A stretch of DNA of 64,000 nucleotides from Dentipellis sp. KUC8613 (lineage: Eukaryota > Basidiomycota > Agaricomycetes > Russulales > Hericiaceae), in assembly GCA_002286715.1 (NCBI GenBank), contig NSJX01000024.1, forward strand, positions 62,001 through 126,000, read 5' to 3'. Below the pieces are notes generated by a model. That model did no database searches. It saw nothing but the letters and a program-made list of their open reading frames with translations, and was not told the origin of the DNA. Shown here piece by piece: positions 24,415-36,898 of the stretch (the stretch's first letter is position 1; every line of letters starts with the position of its first letter). A program made the translations under genes and the position numbers.

Positions 24415-27400
24415 TTAATGTACAGTGTTAGATAGTGAATCAGAAGGTAAGCATCTACTATGGTATATGGAGCCAGTCCGCGAAACCACTATTTTGTCGA
24501 CTACAACATCCCCTGTTACCTCTTCCGACGGCGTCGACGGCTGCTTGTTGGGCAGCAGGACCTTTCGACAGTAAGCACATACCCCTCCACTGGGAGACCA
24601 GCCCTTCGCCCGTTCCCTCACCGACAGCTCGACCGTCTCGAAGATATCCCGCTCCAGCAGATGCTTCGTGATGATAAGCATGTCGCCCTCTGACCGATAT
24701 GACTCCATCATACTTGTCAGGATTGTGCGGAATTCTGTGTATGGTGTGCCTTTGGCAGAGTGTGATGAGGCATCGACTAGGCGCTTGAAAAGGCGAGGGA
24801 AAGAGACACCGCGGGAGGAGCTGGCCGATACCAAGGACAGGAACGTCTCTTGAATCAGAGCTCTGAGAGTGGTAAGAGTCCGGCGCTCTATTTGCATGTT
24901 CTCCGTTTCCGAGGCGTCTTCAGAGATGAACGACAATGCTTGAGATGAACAGCAACCAAGAACAGACTGCACGGAATCAATCTGCGTGTGCAGAAGCTGG
25001 AACCAAAGATCCTCCACCGGAACCTTATCCGAGATTGCCTTCGAATGGCGCAGGCATACTGACACGCCTACACGGATTATGGCCTGCAAAGCAGTGATGG
25101 ACTCCTGTAAAGACGCGGGCTCCGGTTCCGACTCAATTTGACTCGTCAAGGCATGTCCAATCTGCGCCGTCAGCTTCTTGTCGAAAGCCTCAAGCTTTGC
25201 TAACGCGGCCGTCGGGTTGCCTCGCCAATCGAGCGCCCAGACCACCGCATCAAAGACCTCTCGCGTCTCGCATGTCTGCAACGCCTCGTCCCAATCGAGG
25301 AAGTCGGGTGGTAGATACTTCAGAGCTGGAATCACGCCAGAGGGATCCATTCGACATTGCAAGAAGATGTAGAGCTGGCGTAGGGGTCTTGGCACATGCT
25401 CAGAAGGAGCAAGCCGTTTGGGAGCAGGCATCGAATCGTCTTCGTCGTCAGTGGCGCTAGGCCCGAGCAGATGATGCAAGTATGCAAACTGTTTGTGATC
25501 GGCATCTGCGCCTAATGTCTCGATCGCCTTCTCGTGCAGCTGGGGCGCGTGCTTGTCGATGAAAGATGCAGCGTCCATGACGTTGGCGCTAAGGAATTCG
25601 GGCAAGGCTTCTGATAAGGTTTCGACGAGTTCATCTGGTACGACGCCCTTGTTCCGACGGGAGGCCTGTTGCAGGATCTCGTCAGCGTTTCTGAAGACTT
25701 CAGCAGCCTGGAGCTCGGGATCGTGGAGATATGCCAAAAGCAAAGGCGCCCATTGCTGCTCTTGCCGATGCCATGAACGCAGAATACGGTAAAACTGTGC
25801 CTCCTCGAAGATGTGAAGGATGCGTTCACTTTCGTGCGGCGTGTAGACTGACAGAAGGTATTCTGCTGCCAGTTGCCGGTCTTCCCGTGTACTATGATCT
25901 GGATCTCGAGCCAGGCCGATGAGGATGTTGTGCAGAGCGCTAGGGGCGATCTGGATGAACTGAGGATACTTCGGGACGTTGCGAGCGATAAAGATGTTCA
26001 CGAAGGTGATATCGGCATTGGACAGACCTGGTGTAGACAGGACCTCGAGTAGGATTTTGACGATGATTAGTCGGCTAGTTCCCTGACTCTCGTCGTTCAA
26101 ATATGAGTCCTCAAAGGCCATGTCCAACGAGTGCAAAAAAGACTCCGAGTCAAAGCGCAGCAAAAGGCGACAGTAAGGATAGGTCGGCTCGACACCACCC
26201 TCTTCCTCGGAAGTCAGAACGAGTTTACCGCCTTCCCCTAATGGCCACACGCTTGAGCGTCCGAAGAATAGGAAGGTGTAGATGTCGCGTTTTGCCTGAA
26301 ACGCCTCGTCTGCCTCCAAAGGGTCCTCGCTGGGGTAGGTCAAGCCGCAAAGAACATCTCCGAGGTACGGAAATATCTTGTACGCATTCAACACTGTTGC
26401 CTCAATCGCCTTATCCTGGTCTTCAGCATCCAGCTTGAAAGGCCTATCCCGTCGATACTGCATGAACTTCCGGATCAAGCCCAAGAGCTCGACAATCGGA
26501 GAGACATAGTCCTTCAGCGCACGCGTGTAGACGTATATCAGTGCGTCGTATAAGTGATACTTCTGGCACAAGCTGATGGCCTGATTGATATCCAGACACT
26601 CCGGGTCAATGTGCCAGATGATCTTCTCAGCGCGCTGGGGTCGGTTGTCTTCCGCATGCATGGCAACGAGCCGCTGCGTGATTCTTGGTGGGACGTATCG
26701 GATATCACCATCCACAACGAAAGTTTCCAGCTGCTCGAGGTAGATCCCGGCAATGCCAGCATCATCGTAGGCTTGGAACAAGTCCTCGTACAAGAACTCG
26801 AAGTCATCCAGGGCGATGCAGGCCCGGGCACAAGTGACGATGAGGTTCTCAAACAGCGACGTGCGGTCGACACCTCTACCATCGGGAGTATAGTGTGTCG
26901 CATCGGTCATCCGGTCCTCTGAGAACGCATAGCGCATCGACGCAAGCATCAGCTCTCGCATCTTTTCGCCTACGACGCTCTTGAGTTGATCGGGATCCTC
27001 GGGAAGGGTGTTCTTGTTGCCTGGCGCTGTGCCGAGGTAATAGGATCTAGTCAAGTCGATAGCGCTGAGGAAGTCCCCATCCTGAACAAAAGACAGTATT
27101 CGATCTGCCCAAGTCAACAATGTACCAACTTGAACATCTTGCCGACCCTGATGAGATACTGAGTCAAAAGCGCCAAAACGCCGGTGCACAAGCTGGCAGA
27201 CTTACGAGCAGGAAGATTTTGCCCTTATATGTGCGCACACTATGAGCAATGTCATTTCGCGAGTCGGCATAGGATACGGCCCCATTGAGCGTTGATGCAA
27301 GCGTTGGCGAGACCAAAGTTGAAGCATCAAATGGCACGTGTTCAACGAGCTGCAACGTTCGAACATCGTAGACCTCTAAAGAGGAAGCGGTGGCGACGAC

Positions 27401-29432
27401 AATTTGCTATGAAGCTGACGGTCAATCTCATCATATACACCTGCAGAAGCAGAGTGAACGAACCCACATTGGCATTTAACCACTGGATGGCAAGCACATC
27501 ATCTTGCGCAGACCACTTGGGGCCCTCTTCAAATGTCAGGTGACCCACCTCGACATCGGTTGTCTTCCCATTTCTTTGGTTGACGGCCTTCTCTATCGTC
27601 TTGCTCTCAGAAACGCGCAGAAGAGTCAAGACATTCCCCCAAGAATAAACCAACATCGGGACCGTAGCGTCCGGAGGAGGCGATTTGGCACCTTTCTTCA
27701 TCGGTTCGGCAGTGCCGGAAGCACCGACGACCACGCTGGGGAACCACGCCATGGCGGCCCGGTACTTGGACTTTCCCATCTGTTCGTCGTCTTCTCCTCG
27801 ATGTCGCCTGTACCAAGTCTTCGGAGATGGCCTGAGGCCGACTATGACAAGTTTAGCGGCGGTGAGGAGGGCGATGACGTTGTACGAGTCAGTGGGATGT
27901 GGTGAGGTGCCTAGTGGAAGAGGGCTCATGGCGAGGATAGTGTTCGCTTTCCGCGATTTCCGCCGACGAGATAGTGCTGGCGGAGGAGGAGGGGCACCGC
28001 TCGTCTTTGGAAGGACGATCTGATGCGGTATTGGAGGCTCCTCTTCCGGGTACTTGCCCAGTATCCGCAACACATCGGAAGCGTCGACAAACAGTACCTT
28101 CCCTAAACTGTGATAGAATGCTAGCCCGTTCTCGTCGGCGCTGACGATGGCCGTATGGCGTCCGGCAATGAAGCCAACATTGACGATCCGGGAGCCAAGC
28201 AGGTGTCCCTCCTTCCTACCCGAGGCGACAGCAGCTAGAGATGTAGGCGGCACAAAGCGAGCAGGCGCCTGCGGTTTCGACAAGTCGAACAACTGTACGT
28301 GCCCGAACGCATGTCCCACCGCCACGAACGTATGGTCGTGTGACAATGCCAAAGCGGTGACAGGCCCTACGGTCTTTTCTGTGAAGTAAAACATGAGGCT
28401 ATTTATAACGTAGTGAGGAGGCACGGTTTACCTGAAGCAGCATCCCCGCAGACACACATCAAAGTCTGCTTGAAGTCAAAGACGAAGACCTTGCCTATGT
28501 CGGTACCGATGCAGATAAGACCGTTCGCGGCCAGGACCATGGGTGAACCGGAGGCGACAGAGCCCAGGAGAGCTGATGCCTTGTGAGGCACCCTCGGATT
28601 GATGTAGTGCCCTATGTTGCGCAACGGTGTCCACCTGAAGACCTCGCGCCGTGTCGAATCATGGCCATTAATGGGAATGTCGCGCTTCTCGGACAGGGCA
28701 CGCAGATTAGATGAGGACGACATAGGCGACAGCGCAGAGAAGTGAGACGGGGCTGGCGAATCGCCTCCGTGGAGGTTAGACGAAGGGCTCATGGCGGAGG
28801 TCACGACAGAGGTGCGTGGTGTAAAGGAACGCAAGCGCGACACGGTGGGATGCAGGAACGGCCTAGCCAGTTTCGACGGCGTTCCGTTCGGAGTGGGTGA
28901 GTCCATGCGCGGTGGTGTATACGGCAAAGGTGATAATTGCGCAGAAGATGGAGAGGGGGAATTGGCATCCGAGCGAATGTCCAAGTGCTGTCCGTCTTAA
29001 TGAGTGGGAATAGCGAGAGGCGAGGCAGAGGCGCGGTGTACTCACGAGAGCCTCGTCTGGCACGAACGCGTGCGTGTCTCCTGTCTCAGAAGCCTCGTGA
29101 GGGTCGTGCACGAGCGACCGTTCCACCTCGAGTTCCTCCACCTCGTCATCGTCTTCCTCCGCACCCAGCGCGTCTCGGAGCCGGTCCTTGTACGTGCCCT
29201 GGTCCTGCTCCGCGTCGACACCCTCGTAGACGAAGCTGCCTCCATCGTCATCATCGTCGTCGCTATGTATTGCAGCTAGTGAATGACCCCCGCCGTCCTC
29301 TTCCTCGTCATCGAACAGCTCCTCCATGCGCGTAGAGTAATCTCCGCCGTGGTCGTCCTGCTCGATGTCATCGCTGCCTGATGCAGAGAAATCCAGAGAG
29401 GGACGACGAACATGGTCCACACCTGTGTCCAT
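24415..29432 (-). CDS. VPS8: Vacuolar protein sorting protein 8 (CORVET subunit)
   Basis: Endosomal tether subunit that binds Rab5-type GTPases in the CORVET complex. The N-terminus (MDTGVDHV onward) is very acidic (DDDDDDGG), then Ser/Pro-rich. A WD40-like propeller follows, with VLAANGLICIGTDIGKVFVF, ALSHDHTFVAVGHAFGHVQ and NVGFIAGRHTAIVSADENGL. The C-terminal half is one long 27.2-24.4 kb exon of alpha-solenoid/CLH-like repeats (ICLQ-type helices such as AISLCQKYHLYDALIYVYTR). The extreme C-terminus has a reduced RING: CAYC early, then HSRC, with fewer zinc ligands than a complete RING. Total about 1500 residues, in the usual range. The start was taken at 29430-29432, before the acidic region; an open frame extends about 48 codons upstream but shows no family features. 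Confidence 0.9.
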
Positions 29433-29863
29433 GGCGTGTAGGACGGAGGGTTTGGCAACTATTCTGCGCCGGAGGGGATGCTGGGAGCGTGACCGAATTA
29501 ATTGAGGAACTTGAATACAGCCGAGCGTGACGTGAACGCATTGTTTGGATCCGAGGCTCTTGCCAAACATTGCCACGTGGAAGACGTCCTCCCGCTTCTC
29601 GCCGCGGCCTCCCAGTCGACTTTTACTTGCTTCGACTCAGCTCTCAGTACACAACACATCGATGCCGGCCATTACAACAGAGCAGGTTGGTATAAGATAG
29701 TAAGAGTACAGCAGAGCAATAACCTAGGATCACGTAGATACACAATGGGCGACCGAGTGTGGAGATGTGGATGTAGGTGCAGTGTAGAAGGAAAAAATAG
29801 GATGATACAGGTAAATAAACATACCCAGGAATAACGACAAGGCAAGAGAAGAAACAAGCATCG
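29433..29863. other. Intergenic region between VPS8 and the PHD gene
   Basis: 431 bases upstream of VPS8 and downstream of the PHD-finger gene. Only short frames of simple composition; no gene supported. Confidence 0.4.
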
Positions 29864-32013
29864 TCATGACGTCGCAGTCCTTCGCTCCCTCTCCTTGCTT
29901 TTTGCGCCTGGCCCAAAGCGCTCTTGGAACCCGATCAGTTCTTCCATCAACTCCTCCATCATCTTCATCGTAGACAGCTGCGCTAACTCGTTTTCCGAAG
30001 GTAGCGTCGGGCCGGGCTTTTCTTGGATGGGAGACTCCGCCGGGGGCCCGTCAAGCACCATTGGGGCATCGTTTCTATCCGGACCTTCCTCTCCAGGGGC
30101 CGAACTGATAACGCCGTTGGGTACTGCATGACTTTCCGTCGCTGTCTCCCGCAATGCTGCCTCCAGTGCCTCCCGTCGCCGACCACGCTCCAGCGTGCTT
30201 GCCTGCTCGCGCCCAACCCACTCCACAAGCGCCCGCACGCGCTTATTCATGTCTCCCACACTCATCCTCTTGCTAGGCCACTTGATTTTTACGCCGCGCT
30301 CCAGTGACCTGTCAGTCGAGTCTGCACCAGATGCACGGACCTCGAGAGGCTGAGGTACGTCGGTAGGCAATATGTGTTCGAGATGAGCCAAGTAGTCAGG
30401 AAGACTCCAAGAGGTTAGAAGAGGTTGTTGAGAGACAACATATGCATGGGAGTTGTGGTAAGCACGAGTAGCTGAAGACCCGGGTGCATGTGAAGCTGCC
30501 CCCGCGCCATTCGTTCCACCGGAGTAATTGCGCCTCGTGCCATGCTCGTGCGCTGCGCTTCCTGATGCCTGACCTCGTCTGGCCGGTGTTGACGCTGCGG
30601 CTTTCGCTCGGCTATTGGTGGCGCGTCTGCTTGAAGTGGGGACAGCAGCTGTAACATCACGTGCATGAGATAACAGATAATGAAGTTAAGCGCCGAAACT
30701 TACCTTCATCGCCATCTACTGACGCCAGGTCCTGTGCTTGAGCCGCAGACTTTCGCCCGCCGCCACGTCTGTTGCGCGAAGTTTTTGGCGGAGGAGCGGG
30801 CATCGTGGTGGTGACCTTGGCAGCTACAACGCTGGCTGGCGTCTCTTCGCGGGTCGCGTTGACGGGCAGAGGACGATCAGATGTAGTGGAGGCAGAACGG
30901 GTACGTTTGACAGACGCCCTGGAACATCGTATTGTGAGACGCGTTCTAAAAGTGTAACAATTTGACATACGCGTCGTCTTCCAGTCGCTTCCGCTTCCTT
31001 CGACTGTTTGTTCCAGCTTCCGCCTGCTCTTCGACGTCGCCGTGTCCGTTGACGCTGCCGTTGACGGACGACGGTGCTTTGTTAGCGGCGGTAGCTTCAG
31101 CTGCTGTGGCCTCCATAATCTCCTTCATCAAGGTTTCGTCGTATGCGGCATCTCGACTGTTCATCGTATTGCGCCGCTTGGCAGGCTTGAGGAGATGAGA
31201 AGGAGAATGAGATCGAGATGCGCGGGCGACACTGGCGGTGTTGTGGGAGCTGTTGGAGGGGTGGCGAGCACGTTTAGCGAGCCTCCTGGAACGCATACTG
31301 GGAGCGTGAGACGGGGGCAGAGGGAGCGCCCAAAGAGCAACGCACTTTAAGAGATCTCCATGCAAGTCGGGTCTGCACAGCTCGCAATGATACTCGCCCT
31401 TGGGAAGTTGATCCTCTGCCTCGTAGCCCATGCAGAGGCCGTGTTGCCAGACGTCACAGGTTTCACATTGGACCATGAACTCGCCTGCATCGGCCTCGTC
31501 TTCGCCTTTTGGAACAAGGGAAGGAACAATAGTGTGAGAGAGCAAACGAGGGACGACGAATTGACGCTTACCTGTACTGCCGCAGACACAACGCGTGATC
31601 CCTTCTTGTTCTTCTGGCTCGACCGCATCCACGAGATTGTCGCCGTTTGCTAGTTCAGTCTTGGATACTAGAGTTTCGACAGTGATTTCGGTGACGACCT
31701 TGTCCTTGTCCTTGGTTTTGCGTTTGTTGCGCCCGTTCGCGTTGGTGGGGGTGGTGCCGTTGGTGCCGTTCTTGTGTGTTTCTTCGGCGGGATCATCGTT
31801 TTCTTCTTGTTTGGCGCGCTTGTTGCGAGCGGCACCATTGGTAGATGTGGGCGCTGGTCGCTGCGCGGTCGGTGCTGAGCGAGGGGTGGATTCGGAGGCG
31901 GGGGAGTCGGGAGACTTGGAGGTGCTACCAGAGCCCGAGGGCAGCGCGCGACGACCGGAACGACGTGGTTCTCTGGGGGAAAGAGGGGGACCCATAGAGG
32001 CGGGATGGGCCAT
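29864..32013 (-). CDS. PHD-finger protein, Cti6-like (histone deacetylase complex)
   Basis: Probable chromatin reader. A low-complexity N-terminus (Ser/Pro/Thr, then basic KRKTKDKDK) precedes one PHD finger joined over an intron: ITRCVCGSTG, then FMVQCETCDVWQHGLCMG and GEYHCELCRPD. This gives a full C4HC3 ligand set. Long basic and Ala/Thr-rich linkers follow. The C-terminal part contains KRMSVGDMNKRVRALVEWVG, which I recognise as typical of Cti6, a subunit of the Rpd3L histone deacetylase complex, then a predicted helix MKMMEELMEELIGFQERFG. About 600 residues and five introns. The PHD call is firm; the Cti6 call rests on the C-terminal motif and domain order. Start ATG at 32011-32013; stop at 29864-29866. 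Confidence 0.82.
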
Positions 32014-32906
32014 GGTGAGAGGAGATTTGAGGATGAGTGAAGTACGGGACAGAGGTCACGGCCTGGCCTGCACTCCGCTTTAGGGCTGGCCACGTTCTTT
32101 ATCGCCGACCCCGGAGCCACAAACCTCTCCCACGCATCTCTTCCTCTACCCTCGACATCTCCTCCTCCCATCTCCCTCCACTCCCGCCCCCATCCTCCGC
32201 CTTCACTATAGATCATCCAGATAGCACCCGCAGCTGACAACCCAATGGAAGCTCAGAACCCCGCCCCCGTTCATCGAAAGGGGCTGCGACTACACACACG
32301 ATCATCATCTTCCCGGGCCGTGTGCAGACACCACTGATCTAGTGAGCTGTCTGATCGTCTTGGGTGTCTGTAGGAGCAGGTTCGAGCATAATCGTCTATT
32401 TCCATGATATACCTCGGCATCACAACTCCCTTGCTATCGATCCCCGCGAACCTCTTGCCCACCCCATCACCCCTCTTACTCCATCGTGAAGCCTTGTCCG
32501 GTCATCGCATGGAAATTTGTGCGTTCGTCGACTCCTTTGTCCGCCTTTGCCACGGCCAGCAACCCCACATCACGTGGCTGTAATTAGTGACGCGCCAGAG
32601 TTGACGCGACAGGGTCGACCGCGCAGGTACTCTGTCCGCCCTAGCTACGCTATGTGTAGATAGCTCGAATATAAAGCTGTATCAAAGACCACCTAGTAGG
32701 AGATGAAATGAGAGTATGTTTGTTGATGGAGACCTCTATGAAGAGATAGCATGGGCGAGCTCACGGAAGTTGCCGGCCTAAGATTTAACGGTGTGTCTGA
32801 ATCTGACTCGCCAGTCCGCGTCCGACAGAGCCGATGAGCACGTTCCGCGGCAATTATCCTTCCTCTATCTGCACTTTGCTGCTCCTGGCTCCAAGTGTGC
32901 ACCATC
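32014..32906. promoter_or_regulatory. Divergent promoter region, PHD gene and ILV1
   Basis: 893 bases between divergent starts. Pyrimidine-rich tracts (for example about 32100-32190 on the plus strand) resemble fungal core promoters. No open frame gives a recognisable protein. I could not identify a convincing Gcn4/CpcA-type TGACTC element, although tgactc occurs inside the tail of the region near 32804-32809. Confidence 0.4.
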
Positions 32907-34857
32907 ATGTCTTCAGCGACCCTTGAATATGCCTCTCATGCACCTGAACCCGTCGCCTATCCTCGTCTTTCGTCCCATCATCTTCTACCAACACAGACTC
33001 CTGATTATCTCCGACTAATCCTCACGTCAAAAGTCTATGAGATCCTCAAAGAGACACCATTGGTCCATGCACCAAATCTGAGCGCAAAAATGGGCAACCA
33101 GATCTTTCTGAAGCGCGAGGACCTCCAAGAGGTCTTCAGCTTCAAGATCAGGGGGGCCTACAACTTCATGGCTAGCCTGACGGAAGAGGAGCGGTGGAAG
33201 GGCGTCGTCACATGCAGCGCCGGTTAGTGTGCGTGGTCATTGCAGACTGCATGCCTTGACTTGTTCGTTTCCACGTATCTATTCTGAACATCGCTGTCGT
33301 GCTCAGGCAACCATGCGCAAGGCGTAGCGTTGTCGGGGAGTCGACTCGGCATCCCGTGCACCATCGTCATGCCGAAGGGTACTCCCTCTATCAAAGTTCG
33401 GAACGTATCACGGCTAGGCGCGAAGGTCGTCTTACACGGGGTCGACTTCGACGAGGCCAAGGCTGAATGCGCTCGGCTTGCAGAGACCCATGGCCTCATC
33501 TTTGTGCCCCCCTATGATGATCCCCTCGTGATCGCCGGACAGGGTACTGTAGGCATGGAAATTCTCAAGCAGCTCCCCGATTCGGAGCATCTAGACGCAA
33601 TATTCGCCTCCGTTGGCGGCGGCGGCCTCGTTGCAGGCATATGTGAATACGTGAAGCGCATTGGGAGCCCGAACACGAAGGTGATCGGCGTCGAGACTTT
33701 CGATGGCGATGCCATGACGAGGAGTCTAGAAAAAGGTGAACGGGTGACGTTGCCTGAAGTGGGTCCGTTCAGCGACGGCACGGCGGTGAAAATAGTGGGC
33801 CAAGAGCCTTTCCGGGTGTGCCAGCAATTATTAGATGGCACCGTGAAGGCCGACAATGATGAAATATGTGCTGCTATCAAGGACATCTTCGAAGGTGCAG
33901 AGTACTTGTGTTTGTTCCTGGTTCGCAATCCTCACAATCTTCTCCAGAAACACGGTCTATCACCGAGCCAGCGGGTGCACTTGCACTTGCGGGTCTGAAG
34001 CGCCATATCATCGACAATAAACTCCTCGGGGCTGGGAAAAAGTTTGTTGCTGTCATCAGTGGCGCCAACATGAACTTTGACCGTTTGAGGTTCGTGGCGG
34101 AGCGCGCAGAGCTCGGTGAGGGCCGCGAAGCTCTTCTGAGCGTCGACATCCCGGAGCGGCCTGGAAGGTCAGTTTTCCCCCGCAACCACCCTACACGTGT
34201 CAATACTCACTAACGGGTAAATCAGCTTCTTCGCCCTCCACACTGTCATCCATCCCCGTGCCGTGACTGAGTTTATCTACCGATACAACTCGCCGGACCG
34301 AGCACAGGTTTTTCTCTCCTTCAAGTTAGAGTCCAATTCGCGCGCCAAAGAGGTGGATGGAGTCTTGTCAGCATTGGAACAGCAGGGTATGAAGGGGCAC
34401 GACATCAGTGACGACGAACTCGCAAAAAGCCATGCGCGGTACATGATTGGGGGGATCTCGGACGTGCCTAACGAACGCGTGTTCAGGTTTGGTGCGTCTG
34501 ACTTTACATGTGAACATGGGTCCAACCACGAGGCGTCTTACATATGTTTTTCTTACAGAGTTCCCGGAACGACCTGGAGCGCTGCGGAAATTCCTGTCCT
34601 CGTTGCATAAGGGCTGGAACATCTCGCTTTTCCATTACAGGAACCATGGAGCTGGTATGTGTCTTCCATGACCCGCCCGTCTACCCGCCTGCGAGATCCT
34701 CAATCTATTGTCGTTATCAGATCTCGGAAAGGTCCTAGCAGGCATTCAGGCCCCCTCCGAAGAATCGGCGCAGTTTGACGAGTTTCTGAAAGAGCTGGGC
34801 TATCCCTACGTGGAGGAGACGGATAATGTGATCTACAAGCGCTACTTGAGGGGCTGA
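32907..34857 (+). CDS. ILV1: Threonine deaminase (threonine ammonia-lyase, biosynthetic)
   Basis: PLP enzyme converting threonine to 2-oxobutyrate, the first committed step of isoleucine synthesis, normally mitochondrial. The catalytic domain has [19 protein letters not shown], in which the lysine of SFKIRGAYN binds PLP. Then come [13 protein letters not shown] across the first intron and the glycine loop [11 protein letters not shown]. The C-terminal regulatory part holds two ACT-like subdomains: [20 protein letters not shown] and [20 protein letters not shown]. This implies feedback inhibition by isoleucine. It ends [18 protein letters not shown]. About 550 residues and five introns. The N-terminus [15 protein letters not shown] is acidic and lacks a clear mitochondrial presequence, which is unusual but not decisive. 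ATG at 32907-32909; stop at 34855-34857. Confidence 0.95.
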
Positions 34858-35130
34858 TCTGCAGCTTCTCTTCCTCGAGCCCCTTGGAAACTGGTATTCT
34901 TAGTTCTGACGCGAGAGTACAGCACAAGCTGATGATTAGATTTCAGCAGACGGGGCAAACTGAACCTAATGTACGTAAACTAAATGCGACATACAGCTGG
35001 TACAACAACAGTAACAACAGGTGAGAGCATGGCAACGACAACAGTGACGATCCGGGGCAAGTAGCTAATAATTACAACATCGTAACACATGCCGGATGTG
35101 TGTCCGGCTCGGTCCTGCAAGCAAACACGT
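34858..35130. other. Convergent intergenic region ILV1 / terpene cyclase
   Basis: 273 bases with 3' UTR character and a short CAACAA-like low-complexity stretch near 35000-35050. No gene. Confidence 0.4.
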
Positions 35131-36898
35131 CTACGCAACAGCAATCCTGACCTTTCCGGGGTGCCATACGTTGCGTAAGTACGCACGCAAGCTCTTCGTA
35201 AACGACCGTCGCGAAGATCGGCTGCCAGTGGGCGAGCTCGGCTTGCTCGGTACGTCGGGAACGCTGCGTGTCGTCTCGATCGTCGGGGGGATGCGGCGAG
35301 TCCGTACGGCGTCCACAGCCCTGATTGCGTTGAGCGCCAAGGCCGTAGTGAGCCCGCGGTTTCCTATCTTCACCCCAGAAGATCCATACTTGTACACCCA
35401 ACCGGCCGGCCAACCACCGTCCTCGCACTGCAAGGGGAGGAGTTGCCGCAAATCCATCTCGTTGGGGATGCCCACTGTAGCACATGCGACCACGCGCATG
35501 GCTAGCGCAAGCGCATCTCCGGAGGCGCCTATGCGCTCCTGAAGACGCTCTTTGAGCAGGGGCTTGAGGAGGGCGTCGAGCTTGTCATCCTTCGCTGTCT
35601 CCAACAGGCGGCTGAGGAAGTACAAGAAGCATTCGGCCGTCTCGTAGTAGCGCGTGCCCTCTAGGTATGCGCGATTCTCCAGAACTCGGCGGACCCAGTC
35701 CAGGGTTTGGGGAAGCTCTGATCCGCGTTGCCTGGAGTAGAACAGGCTCAGAACGTTGACACACACGACAGGGTCCATCCGGGGTCGCTCATGGTCGAAG
35801 TACGTCTTCAAGGCGATTGTAAGCGCGTGTCAATGTGAGTGTAGGGCGCAATGGACATACCTGAATGATACTGTCCTCGTCACGATACTGAAGCATCTCG
35901 TTCATCACAGAATCCATAGTTTCATCACCGGGTTGCGTAACAGTCAATCCGATGGAGGTCGTATCAAGATCGTAAGGGAAGTCGTCGGTCGTAAGTACAG
36001 GTTTCTCTACGGATCAAGAGCGTCAGTTGCATATCATGAACACCGCGGTTCGGACAGGCTTACCTCTAAAGAAGTTCCACTTGTGAGAATGTTCGACATA
36101 GTTCACAAGGGATCTGTCCACGCTCAACATCAGTCAAGTACTCTACGAAGATGGTGAAGAAAATACGTACCTGTCGTTCGTCGCCTCCAGGATGAGGAGT
36201 TGCGCGAAGTTATCCCCAATCTCCAAGCCGGTGTTCGTCACGGACTCTAGCCGACCGGCCCTCTTGTGCAAGAACGTCTGCCCTCGCGAGATAGGGTCGC
36301 TAACCAGGCAACGAAGGGCCTGCCTGACGTTGGCCGCACTGTCGAAGACAACACCGTGAAGGCCGAGGGAGCGCGCGGAGAGGACGTTGTCGAGCTTGTC
36401 GTCGACGAAGGCAGCGGTGCGTGCATCCGTCCCGGTCTTTTCGAGAACGTGCTTGTAGAAGCTGAGATTGGGTTTCCGCATGCCCGCACCGGCCGAGGTG
36501 AAGATATCGTCGAAGATCGCCCAGTCCGCTGGCTTCGTACGGAGAACCTCGTAGTCGGGCTGGGAGATGTTGGACATGGCGAAGACGCGGAGCTTGCCCT
36601 GCGACTCTGTCTTCAGCGCCCGGACAAAGTGGATGAAGTCGTTATCCGGCTGCAACGAATCCCGGGCGTCCTCAAACGCCTGGGCGAGTTCTTGGGGATC
36701 GATAGAGAACTGCTCGCCGACAAGGCGGTAACAGTGGTCTTGAGAGATCCGCCCGCATTCGTACTTGTGCCATGTCGGTGACGAGAGGATGTTCTTCAAG
36801 GTGCGTGGTGAGATCGTCGTCGTCGTCTTCGGAGACCACGTGAAGAGGACGTCGCCAATGTCGAGGATGAGAGTGGTGCAGCGGGGTATTGAAGACAT
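35131..36898 (-). CDS. HAD phosphatase-terpene cyclase fusion (AstC / drimane synthase type)
   Basis: Probable sesquiterpene cyclase that protonates farnesyl diphosphate to a drimane-type product. The N-terminal half is a HAD domain with all four motifs: nucleophile block LILDIGDVLFTW, FAMSNIS, GMRKPNLSFYKHVL with the lysine, and AAFVDDKLDNVLSA. Motif I is D-x-G-D, as in some active subfamily I HADs, rather than D-x-D. After two introns comes the class II cyclase acid motif DLDTT, in TDDFPYDLDTTSIGL at about residue 270. The C-terminal alpha-helical domain has LPLQCEDGGWPAGW, a QW-like element. The DDxxD of class I cyclases was not seen. About 530 residues. Introns are near 36130-36170, 36005-36063 and 35812-35862. 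The start was taken at 36896-36898 (MSSIPRC); an upstream frame adds 55 codons without support. Order and motifs match the fungal AstC family. The exact product is unknown. Confidence 0.85.

Noticed and set aside
29433..29576. N-terminal extension of VPS8 upstream of MDTGVDHV
   Set aside because: The added residues (MAMFGKSLGSKQ...) show no conservation pattern and run through the probable promoter; the ATG at 29432 precedes the acidic Vps8 N-terminus.
36266..36781. 171-codon plus-strand frame rich in Glu/Val/Asp
   Set aside because: Exact antisense of the HAD domain of the terpene cyclase; no independent start or domain.
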